Source: Clonostachys chloroleuca (lineage: Eukaryota > Ascomycota > Sordariomycetes > Hypocreales > Bionectriaceae). From it: a DNA stretch of 64,000 bases. Below, piece after piece: positions 54,686 through 64,000 of the stretch (positions within the stretch are counted from its first letter, which is position 1; the number at the start of each line of letters is the position of its first letter). The stretch covers positions 7,998,001 through 8,062,000 of the forward strand of contig JBANAY010000004.1 of the NCBI GenBank assembly GCA_037952775.1, read 5' to 3'. The position numbers and the translations under genes are program-made. A model generated the notes under the pieces. It was not told the origin of the DNA and made no database searches. It was given only the letters and a program-made list of their open reading frames with translations.

Positions 54686-55957
54686 CTACTTAGATGATGT
54701 TGGAAGGGTTTGGCCCAAGATTACGGCCTCATCTTTCCACTGCAACCCGAGCCGCGACAAAAGTGACCTACAGCCTGCATTGAGCTGGCCAAAACCAAAC
54801 GAGTAAAGCACCAACCCAACAAGGCTGATAGAGTAGCCTAGAAACTGGATCGGAGAGATCGGAGTGCTCCAGATAAGGACTGATACTCCGACCAAAAGAA
54901 TGTTTTTAAAGATTGAAACTAAAGTTGTTGTAAGGCCCGATGTCTTTCCAATCTGCTCAGGGAAGTTAGAAATGGAATGACTTGTGGTATTGTTTATCAC
55001 TTACCAATGCCATACTCGTATAATTTAGCATGAATGCAATAACGGCACTGCCAGAGAGCATAGCCCAAGTCACCGGAGTAACCTCACCAATTGAGAGGTG
55101 AGGGACCTCGACCACCCACATAATGCAAAAATTCAATAACGCGCAGAACGGCGCATAGTAGTAGAGGCCGACAATGGGGTCTAGAGCTACTTCGTCGCCT
55201 GTAAGCATAAGTTGGATGAGAACAACGCGGGTCGCCTCGAAGAGTAGTCCAGCGAGCTGATATACGACACCAATCACAGAAAAGTGAATCTCTCCCGCAC
55301 TGGCCAATATAACACCGCTAGCAATAATAGTGACACTGAATATATCGCTCTTGGTAACTTGTCTTACGCCCAGCAACCAAGAAACAAATAGTGTTAAAAC
55401 GGGACTGCAGCCCTTGATCATCTGTTGAAACGAGACGGAGAGATAAACGAGGCTAAGATTTGAGCAGACGAGGGATCCTGACGCGACTATTCCCATCGGT
55501 AAAATTGTGCGCATGAAGAAATTCTTATCGATAGGTAGTGTGTGACGACGGTGAAGTAAATTTGTTGTGCGGGCGAGAACCTGGGTGACGATGGAGGCGA
55601 ACGTGAGATGCAAACATGTGAGGAGAATGGCTATTCGTCAGCACGGTCAGCATTTCCCACGGTATGATTATTATATGTAGAACATACGATAACCTGGAAA
55701 TGTTGTGTTAGCTCATGTGTGTATATAGAGGGAAGCTTGAGTGGCGGAGCGAACTAACCGAATCCCCCAGAGCTTATTAGCCATTTGTTGGCAAGAATCG
55801 TGGTATTTGAAGTGACAATCCAGGCACTGAAAATACGAGATGCTATTAGTTGGAAGTCTAGCCAAGATAATATAGGTGAAACAGGTACTCACATGATGTA
55901 TGCGGGGATTTGAGCCTTTGAGCGAGCAACTGGTGATGCTGGTGTTTCTTTCTCCAT
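54686..55957 (-). CDS. TPT/nucleotide-sugar transporter-family protein with a microexon
   Basis: Predicted exons 55893..55957, 55759..55826, 55688..55693, 55005..55630 and 54686..54952, 343 aa. Introns of 52-66 bp all have proper donors (GTGAGT, GTTAGT, GTATGT, GTAAGT), CTAAC or CTGAC branches and AG acceptors. Joining gives WIVTSNTTILANKWL, then GGFGYPILLTCLHLTFAS, the family's N-terminal text; exon 3 is only 6 nt (GTTATC). Then come SVSFQQMIKGCSPVLTL, VIASGVILASAGEIHFS and IGKTSGLTTTLVSIFKN. The family (triose-phosphate/sugar-nucleotide type drug/metabolite transporters) has about 10 membrane helices and exchanges organic anions or nucleotide sugars in the Golgi or plastid. It may feed the convergent GT64-like enzyme; this is inference. 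Frame intact throughout. Confidence 0.88.
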
Positions 55958-56259
55958 GATGGAAATCAGGGACAATGGAAATGATCTATTAGGTCAGATA
56001 GTACGGGAGATGACAGAAAATCAAAGAATAACAACAAAGTGAGAGGTGCGGGATACACGTACGTCCCTCCAAGTGGGGAGGAATGGTGCAAAAGGGCAAA
56101 CTTCAACTAAAGTGAATGGCACAAAATTATTATGACACTTGCATCATTAATATTTGCGGCTGGAAGCAAAAATAGACCAAAGTATTTCTCGGGTCACATT
56201 TATTTAGTACGAGTAGTTGCCGAACCCCATGGAATTCAGTCCATGGCACATTTCATTCA
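55958..56259. other. Upstream region of the TPT gene
   Basis: 300 bp of promoter and leader for the minus-strand TPT gene. A CAAAAT/TATT-rich piece at 56120-56160 is AT-rich. No gene seen. Confidence 0.4.
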
Positions 56260-56760
56260 TTCAATTTCTAAGACACAGTCATCTTCGGAGTAGCCTCACA
56301 AAATCCAGCTTGCTGTTTTCGGCGACTCAGCTCATTCGTGTCACATTCGTGTCTTTCTTGGCGCGCGTCCATGAACAGCTTCGCGATGTCCAAGTGGCCG
56401 TTTTCGTCGGTCCGATGTAGCGGATACATACTTGAGAGTTCAGCCGACATTTCAGCACAATGAATACGAAAATTTAAAAATAAGCTCTAGCCCAGTGTGG
56501 CACCTGAACCTCCCTTCTCTCATCTTTAGCGTCGGCTATCGCGCCCACGTCAACAAGTCGTATTTCGTAATATCCAGGTGGCCGTTTCCGGCGGCCTTTG
56601 CCGGCAGCCTGGGGCAACGGCATCGCCATCTCGTTATACTTGGCGTTCATGTGTCGACAAACAGTCTTGCAACGCTCAAGTGGCGGTTTTCAACCGCCCG
56701 GTCTGGTGGCCTCCTAGCAAAACTATCCTTCGCGCTGACACGAGCGCCCTCCTTGACCGG
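56260..56760 (-). pseudogene. Ankyrin-repeat gene relic (about three repeats)
   Basis: On the minus strand three spaced segments match ankyrin repeats: about 56655-56715 AVENRHLSVARLFVDT, about 56530-56612 AAGNGHLDITK then (frame shifted) LVDVGAIADAKDE, and about 56350-56425 LHRTDENGHLDIAKLFMDA. The typical N-G-H-L-D-I core is plain in two of them. Stops and frame changes separate the segments, so no protein is made. It looks like the C-terminus of a decayed ankyrin (possibly NLR) gene. Confidence 0.7.
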
Positions 56761-57246
56761 CTGACCGACTACCGGGTCGTCCCGTTTCTCTACCGCATAA
56801 TACAGAGGCATTGCGATATAAAGTTTATAAAGCGACTCTGGAGCATATCCTCATGTTATTCGCTGAGAGATGTCCTGGGGCGATAAAATATAGAGAACCG
56901 CCCCCTTTGTATAACCGGGGCCGATTTGATGGTCCGACAACGGTCTTCTAGATAGCTAGTCGACCTCTGAATGAGAAATAGCGATGCTCATATTCTAATA
57001 CGTCGCATATTCATTACTTTTCTTTTCTTTTATACTCGAATTTCTCATCCTTGATTAGATTGATGCTCTACGAAAACTTTCCAGGCACTGGGACTAGTCC
57101 ACAAAACCCGCGTCTAGAGAGGACTCCTTCGTCACTTTTGACACTGGAGCTCGTACGTCCATAAGCATTTAATGTATCATTCCAGCCGGTTGACGGAATA
57201 CCAGTTGTTTATTTGCTTATCAGCTAACTACCTGTTCATGGTTGTC
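56761..57246. other. Intergenic region
   Basis: 490 bp, no gene seen. The region to 57246 ends at the 3' end of the PLP-enzyme relic (minus). Confidence 0.4.
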
Positions 57247-58500
57247 CTACGAGGCAGCAAGCCCTTGCAGCAAGTCATTCTGCAAGTCCCGCAAGTCTTC
57301 CACTCCGACACTTACTCTGGCCAACCTACGGTCCGCTCCAGCATCTGTCATGGCACGCCATTCAATCAAACTCTCCACGCCTCCCAGGCTTGTTGCGTGG
57401 TTGAAAAGATGCAAGAAGCTCGGCAGACGCCGTGCATCATTGGCCTCATGGAACAGTATGGAAAACACCGGCCCGTATCCCCCAGGCATCTGCTTTTGCA
57501 GCCAGCCTGCTGCCAGCGCATCCTCTTGAAGCGACGCATGTGTCACCCGAAGAATGGTCTTGGCGGCGATAAACGCCTCATCTTGCGTTTGGAGGTGCAG
57601 CCAGGAAACGAGCGCGACTGCATTGGCCGACTGTCTCTCTACTCGCAACTGAAGGGTGCGTATCGACCGAAGCCCCAACCACCCTTCCAAGCTTCCCATG
57701 ACACTTCCTATTGTTGACCTCTCATTACGAAGCTGATCCAGCCATCCTTGGTCGACGTGAGACTGACTAACAGGCAATATGCCACATAGAATATCAGAGT
57801 GTCCTCCGAAATACTTGGTTCCACTGTGCAGCACGACATCAGCGCCGAATGCAAAAGGGTCTTGCAGTGGCGGCGGCCCAAAGGTCGAGTCAACGACCAG
57901 ATAAGCGCCAGCCGCTGCGGCTCGCTCTTTTTAGAAGCTAAGGTCATAAGCCTCCCCAGTGGGATCAGCAGGCGTCTCGATGTAAAGAACATCTCGGGGA
58001 CCCAGCCGTTCAAGCTGGTTCAGCGAGTTTTTCTCGAGCCCAGTGAGCCTCGCCATGATGTCTACAACTTTCTGGCATCCGTGATACACGTCGTCTATGA
58101 AGATCCTTTTAGGGTTCAGCATGATCATCAGGGCGTGGAACGCCGCCAGCCCAGAAGCATACGTGATGAAAGGCTGTCCAATGATCTGGGTAAGCACGAC
58201 CTCCAACCGCGTCGTGGTGGGAGCTGATATCCGAGAGTAGTGGTGCGAGGTCAGATCAAGCGGCATCTAGAATCGCAGGTTAGCAAGGTTGCAGTGCGTA
58301 CTTTCTTATGAACCACTTATTGCCTGACTTGCCTTCGGATCACGGTCTGCCCTGGCTTGAGCGCCTCCGCATCTCTCGGGAAACGAAAGGTCGTGGACAC
58401 GGAAATCGCCGTGGCGCTCCAAGTCACCATCGGCGTGGATGGCTTGTGTAGCTGAGTGCAGCGGTGGCGCGCAGCCTCGCCCAGTTCTTTCTTGATGGAT
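57247..58500 (-). pseudogene. Cys/Met-metabolism PLP enzyme (cystathionine gamma-synthase-like), inactivated
   Basis: Text in order: TQAIHADGDLERHG, a frame change, STTFRFPRDAEALKPGQT, an intron of about 70 bp ending TTCTAG at 58267-58272, then DLTSHHYSR, FITYASGLAAFHALM, VYHGCQKVV, VLYIETPADPTGEAYDL, TAA (57931-57933), AGAYLVVDSTFGPPPLQDPF and VVLHSGTKYFGGHSDILCGIL (Lys of SGTKY binds PLP). The C-terminal part runs to TAG-stop at 57247. The family cleaves or forms C-S bonds in methionine and cysteine synthesis; fungal members of this type also make secondary products. One frameshift and one in-frame stop make the gene broken as read. The stop could not be explained by a simple RIP change. 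Start is uncertain (about 58500). Confidence 0.8.
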
Positions 58501-59353
58501 TCCAACTCCCATCTTGCAGATCGGCAGCCAATTGCGGTAGGCTCAAAGGGGAACTATAATCAAGGGATAAAGAAGCATGATACAGCACACATCGCATGGG
58601 GAACGAGCTGTGATGGCCTCTTTATACGGGCGACGCATGTGTCATCCTGCTGGCCATCCGTAGCATGGAGTATCCGGCATCGGATCGAGCGGGTAGAACA
58701 GGCTTTCCATAAAACCCACACCTTGCCCAGGCGCGCCTGAGGGGATTTTTTTCCAATGCCCAAAGGGATTTAGACAGCCCAACTTTAGGAACGCAAACCT
58801 GTTATCCATTTGCTATAGTCTCTAACCCCGCTGGCCAGTTCAAATTTACTTCGTTGTTATCCAGACTTAAGCTCATAGGCTCACGGAGAGGTGAAGGTTT
58901 GTGAAAAGTGGAATCCAACAAAGAAGCACAACCGATGAAAGCCCTGTACTTCACAAGGCGCTTGGAACTGCGCCCTGTCGATGGACAAGTACTACGCTAG
59001 TATGTAATTGATAAAGCACGTATTATGACTGATCAATTTATATCTCGTGGCCGAGGTAGGCCGATCACGCAACTGGTCAGAGAGCACCAGTGCTACCCCG
59101 AGGTACTAGACAATCTCAACATACATGTTCAAACATTTCGTCGATCAACCAGGAATAGCTCTGATCAACTCCTATTAGATCATTAATATGCCCTGTATCC
59201 ATTTCCAAACCCACTTCGTCCGGCGGGTCGCTGCATTGGGAGCGAACACCGTCGTTGGGAAGTGACCAAGGCTGGGACGCAACCTCAAGTCTCGCCTCTT
59301 GAGCCATCGGCGCAGTAAAGGCGGTATCTGGACCGCAAGGGCATGCCTTATCA
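58501..59353. other. Intergenic region
   Basis: 850 bp between divergent-looking relics (PLP enzyme minus, ABC transporter plus). A minus frame of 123 codons across 59116-59487 is antisense to the ABC linker and not a gene. Nothing recognised. Confidence 0.4.
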
Positions 59354-61904
59354 TTGACAATTTTGCAGGCAGCATCATATAGAGCCCGAAAGGTCTTGCG
59401 AGCCTCCAGCGCAGCGTATGACTTGGTGAATGTCTCAGGCTCAAGTGATTTAACTACAAGCAGACCGGAGACTACAACCGGTGCCATACGCTTCCAGGGC
59501 GTCAGCTTCGCCTATCCAACAAGGCCTGGGATCAGTGTCCTGAACGATTTCACACTAGACATCCCCGCCGGTAAAGTGACGGCCATTGTTGTATGTTCGA
59601 TTCTCTTTTCACGTTCTCCCAGTGCGGACGGATCGAACGTTCCAAGCTGTCTAGAAGCAGGATGGAGTCATACGAACATTTCTGAAATTGATGCGCTGCA
59701 CGCCGGATCTCTGTACGTGGTACATCGTTTTAGCTATTGCCAGTATTTTCGGAGGTAGGTCACAGCACGATTGTTTCATTCCCGTGCTAAATTTAACAAG
59801 TCATTGACACCTTTTCAGCCGCCGCATTTCCTGGCCAGGCATTACTCTTGGCCAACATTCTAAGCACTATGGGGAGCGGCAGCATGGTCCAGTGTGGTAA
59901 TTTCTTGGCGTCGATGTTCCTAATTCTATCATTCGGCTGCTTAGCGGTGTATTTTTTTAATAGGGTTCTCTACCAACATCATTGCCCAGGCACGTATTTC
60001 ATTCTAGAAGGCGGTTGTGATTCACTTGGTCGAACCCGTGACTAAATATCCCCTCTTTGCTTATACCTTTAACCAAAAACTTCGAAATGATATCTTAGAA
60101 GCCTATCTCCGACAAGATCTGTGCTTCTTTGATAGGCCCGAGAACACGGCTGGTGCCCTCACAAGCAGACTGTCCTCGTATCCTCAACTCATTTTTGTAC
60201 TTATGGGTTTCAATGTTAGGATGATATCGGTGACAAGGACCACCGTTGTTGTCTCGAGTATACTCTCGATCGTCATTGCATGGAAGCTAGGTCTTGTCGG
60301 GGTTTTCGCTGGCATTCCGCCTCTAATCCTTAGTGGCTATGTCCGTGTGCGGGCAGAAACGAAACTAGAACGAGACATTGGAAGGCTTTTTGAGCGAAGC
60401 GCATCGATCGCCTCGGAGAGTGTAACCTCTCTGAAAACGGTTTCGTCCCTAGCTATTGAAGAGATTGTCATACGCAAGCATGCCAAAGAGCTCAATGCTG
60501 CTGTTTCCCGGTCTCAACACGCCATGTTTCACTTGATGATCTGGTCTGCTTTCACGCAGTCGATCGAGTATTACATACTTGCCCCTGAATTTTGGTAGGC
60601 TGTGCCCCTATTCATGTCCACGATGCGAACCATGTTGTCCATGTGGGAAGCTGACATTTCCCGTCAAGGCGGGGCTCTAGATTGATATCGTTGGGAGAGA
60701 TCTCGTTCTATCAATTCTTCATTTCGTTTATGAGCGTCTATTTTTGCGGCCAGTCTGGCAGCCAGTTCTTCAGTTATCTGAGCAGTGAGTTATCATCGTG
60801 CCTCGATATCTAGCGTAGGCCGTAAGGGTTCCGGGTCAGTAATTTCTTTATGCAGGTTTGACCCAGGCCACAGTAGCTGCTAATTTTTATTTCCGACTAC
60901 TGCAAATGGAGTCTAAAATTCGCGAAACTGTTAAGAACTGTAGAAATAGTCCGAAAGCAGACTGCAGCCATTATTGCTTGGACCAGGTCCATTTCGCATA
61001 CCCTATGTCGCCTAGTAGGCCCGTTATCAGCGGCGTTTCGTTCAAGGTATGAGGCACAAGATAAACCCCTCCTCTCTTCGGACCAAGCCACGAAAAGGGG
61101 CTATGTTGAGTAACTCCTTGTGTTTCTGGAGCATTCTCTGACTCTGGGTATCGACAGATTATCCCCGGGCAGTTGGTGGCTTTCGTTAGGGCTTCCGGTA
61201 TGTATCGGCAACGCTGACCACTCAGCAAAATATTGACCGTGGCTGGTAGGTTCGGGTAAGAGTACCATGATATCTATCTTCGAGCGATTCTATGATCCGT
61301 CAAGCGGAGTTATCATCATCGATGACAGTGACAAGCTACGCAGCCTCAATCCTCACCTTTACCGCGATAACGTCGCTCTAGTCCCGCAAGAACCGGTCTT
61401 GTTCCCGGGCAGCATTCGAGACAATATCGCGTGGGGGTCGTTCATCCGAAGAGCGGGCCTGATCGGCCGGAGCTCGACGATGCCTGTTTGGAGAGAACGC
61501 TTCGTGCCGCCAATGCGTGGGAGTTCGTCAGTTCGCTTCCCGACGGCTCTGCAACACTGTGTGGACACAATGGTGACCAGCTTTCTGGTGGCCAAAGATA
61601 GCGTATTGCCATCGCACGAGCACTCGTACGAAACCCTAAGGTTCTCCTTCTTGACGAAGCTAAAAGCGCTCTCGATACAGCGGCAGAGGAAGCCGTGCAC
61701 GCGGCGTTGATCGAGCCCGCAGAGGCGCGAACCCGAATCACCATAGCTGTAGCGCATCGTTTATGGACAATACGTCACGCCAATCGCATTTTTGTCCTCA
61801 CTCAAGGCCGCATCGCAGAAGCTGGCTCGCATGACGAGCTGACCGCGAAAGGGGGTATATACAAGAAGATGTGTGACGCACAGAGCTTAGACTCTATACT
61901 ATAA
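59354..61904 (+). pseudogene. ABC multidrug transporter (ABCB type), second half, inactivated
   Basis: Text in order: linker and NBD1 entrance (FQGVSFAYPTRPGISVLNDF, PAGKVTAIV), then a jump past the NBD1 core straight to TMD2 (AAFPGQALLLANILSTM, LEAYLRQDLCFFDRPENTAG, IVIAWKLGLVG, a block ending KTVSSLAIEE), then NBD2: QVHFAYP, LVAFV, a Walker A remnant GKSTMIS, VALVPQEPVLFPGSIRDNIAWGS, LSGGQR, TAG at 61599-61601, RIAIARALVRNP, LLLDEA and TIAVAHRL, ending at 61904. TMD1 is absent. Several frame changes and stops occur (for example after PEFW at 60598). Full-length relatives have two TMD-NBD units and pump lipophilic drugs. The loss of NBD1 core and TMD1 removes function. Confidence 0.82.
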
Positions 61905-63916
61905 ATATATATATCACCTGAGATTTATAGTCTAGATGATGCTATGTGCTAAAAACTGTTTAATAGCTGGGGTTTTTAGGGCTGCGCATAATAGAATTGT
62001 CCTCGAGTTTTACTGCAGGATAAGGAAACATTAAAGCTCAATCCACAGGCTCGACGCTTTAGGTTGGAGCACAAAATACAGTGGTATCGTCTTCGATTAA
62101 TAGTATTCATTACCCTCTCTGTCGGACACAGATTGCAGCCCACTTTGGGTGATCATTTATTGCGTAACTGGTCGTTGAGCTATACCCGCCTTAACGTTCC
62201 TCATGGCTTGAAAAGATAATGGGCTTCTCTCGAAATTTGGAGATCAAGGTCGCTTCAACTACATGGAATGTGCTACCGTCTATATCGTTTTCCTAACCGA
62301 GTTTTGTATTGATCTTTTTCTCGTGGGTAAACACGCCCAATGTGTAGTTGTATCTGGATTGTTAATTCCAAGACTTGACGGTGCCGAATTCCGCTGGCGG
62401 TCAACTCGTAACAAGGATATGCTCGGACGATGACCGTAGCATCGTATTGACAGGTAATTGTTTACTTACATCAACTTGTGATGTGGCGGGCATTGGAACT
62501 CTTATGATCCCTCCCGGCTCGTGTCATGGGTGGTTTTAGTCTTGGCGTCCAGGGGGGTCGGAAACCGAACCAGAACTCGGTGCTAAGACGCTTCCACCAA
62601 TCCTAAATGTGAATCGGCTCTGACGATGCAGTACATCACCACAATTTCTCTAACCATGTTTAAATCCTGAGTCAGTTCAAGTCCTCTTAGTCTTAGACGG
62701 CATCAACTTCCGCTCGGATCCCGAGCATTGACGTTAGAATTCCTCTTTCCTATCCCTGGACCTTGACCGATGAGTGCCAGGGGTTCAAGAGGCAAGTCAA
62801 CTAATATCAATGGTGCATTGCTATTGGGGTCACGCTCGTTTAGAACCTTTTTCGGGTGAATATTGTAATTATTCCATTGTTGGTGACGTTATACATGTAG
62901 TATCGCCAAGCGTTAGCTTGAACGAGAGGGCCTCGTATAGGCATCCAACCTATCATATGGAGCTTGCCGACTCCCGTCCACATATGCATAGCCACTTGGT
63001 ACATCAATGACTTACTCGTATGACGGTGAATTTGCGTAGTATTCGGCCCGACACTCGAGTCATCTGATGTCGGAGGAGCTGGCTCCCATGCGAGCCCCTA
63101 GGCACCTTAGAAAGAGCTGTACCTCCGGGCTTGGAAGAGGACGTCATTCAGGATGGCCGAGCCTGGGATCGACGTCAAAACGGGGACATGGATATCATAC
63201 CCTTCGGTTAAATGTTCTCTTCGGCCATTTTCCGAGCTTCAGGACCAAGGAATGTGATGCTTCAGGCTCACTGGCGGAATATATGATTCTTCCTCGGTTG
63301 AAACCCCTCTGTTGCACTGCATAGCTCTTCCAGTCTGAGAAGCCAGTTGAGGGAAAGCTAATTCATCCTCTACCGATTCTTTCCGGAGACTACTCGCTGC
63401 CTGACAGGGTGAAGCCAGGTGGAATAAGCATGTTCTCCATGTCCTTCACGTCTCTTAATGGTGGAGGTTGTTATCCGTGATTTGACCACCATCAACCTAT
63501 CGCTTGTCTAGCTAGTGGATGATGAAGATCTTGGTACGCTAAAATGAGTAGTATGTGGCAATTCCATGAATCCTCCAAATTCTTCAAAGCCCTAGGGTAT
63601 TCTACCTCCTTTTCCCTTAAGAGGGACAGTGAAACACTCTCCAGGTATCAACTATCATAGGAAGTTATGATATATTACGTCTCTTGTAAAGTAAACAGAA
63701 TTCACATGAATAATAAGTATTTCAGATAGCATGGTGGACCTTATTTGTTGAGTACTAGCTAAAGCACGGTTTCAATTTACTATTGCCTGTGGAATGCTGA
63801 TTTTAGGTTTGCGAGAGTCTGTAAGCTTCTGCTACATGATAGTCCCACGAAGTAGTAAGAATTCGGTGGGTCCCAAGAGGTACTGCTTTGTGGTAAACCA
63901 TTAGGCAAATAGTTTA
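61905..63916. other. Empty, AT-rich region
   Basis: 2 kb with only short frames (up to 85 codons) and no recognised text on either strand. No LTR, transposase or TIR seen. Confidence 0.4.
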
Positions 63917-64000
63917 TCACTCAAGTCTAGACAGTTGAGACTCCAGCTCGGGAAGGGTCAGAGCGTAATACTTGTCAAGTCCGGCGATGATCTCTTGACC
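63917..64000 (-). CDS. Possible C-terminus of a gene leaving the window
   Basis: On the minus strand the frame is open from the right edge for 27 codons and ends with TGA at 63917-63919: it reads GQEIIAGLDKYYALTLPELE, then a short tail. The helical text looks natural for the end of a soluble protein, but 27 residues do not identify a family. Treat as a weak call. Confidence 0.3.
   Translation of the reverse strand, partial: GQEIIAGLDKYYALTLPELESQLSRLE

Noticed and set aside
57172..57717. 181-codon plus-strand frame
   Set aside because: Antisense to the PLP-enzyme relic, whose minus frame has the SGTKYFGGHSD motif.
1..64000. tRNA, rRNA, CRISPR arrays, LTR retrotransposons
   Set aside because: I looked for GGTTCRAATCC-type arms, repeat-spacer arrays, RT/integrase text and LTR pairs and saw none.

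Overview
The window looks like nuclear DNA of a filamentous ascomycete (Pezizomycotina, probably Sordariomycetes). Real genes are interrupted by short 52-123 bp introns with GTRNGT donors, CTRAY branch points and YAG acceptors. The families are typical of these fungi: NACHT/STAND and HET proteins, F-box-like and 2EXR proteins, DUF6604, GAF-type hybrid histidine kinase, MOSC/mARC-like protein, secreted serine carboxypeptidase and GT64-like glycosyltransferase. I saw no bacterial features, tRNA, rRNA or CRISPR array.

Layout. 0-11 kb: the 3' part of a NACHT-type NLR gene, a HET-domain gene, an unrecognised 424-aa gene, an AT-rich spacer, an F-box-like gene and a 2EXR gene. 13 kb: a small secreted protein. 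14.6-20.3 kb: a broken DUF6604 gene and a broken MFS efflux pump. 20.3-25 kb: a very long multi-pass membrane protein with two CorA-like membrane hairpins, probably fused to a second fungal family but split by one missing base in a G run. 25.6-30 kb: serine carboxypeptidase and MOSC protein. 30-36.5 kb: degraded SDR, degraded FAD monooxygenase, intact MDR reductase and a second SDR scrap. 37.7-41.6 kb: an intact hybrid histidine kinase. 42-47 kb: gene relics. 47-50.6 kb: an FtsJ-like methyltransferase with one frameshift and a repeat-containing (propeller-like) protein. 51-56 kb: a tyrosinase truncated after its CuA site, a rhodopsin-domain scrap, ankyrin scraps, and a convergent pair of intact genes (GT64-like glycosyltransferase and TPT-family transporter; the latter contains a 6-nt microexon). 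57-62 kb: a broken Cys/Met PLP enzyme and the second half of an ABC multidrug transporter. 62-64 kb: almost empty, with a possible gene end at the edge.

The window is therefore a mosaic of intact housekeeping-like genes and decaying accessory genes. Two kinds of damage recur. One is stop codons at conserved Trp/Gln positions (TGG to TAG, CAA to TAA), as expected from repeat-induced point mutation or C-to-T decay. The other is single-base length changes in short homopolymers, which may be real or may be assembly errors. Both are described below.
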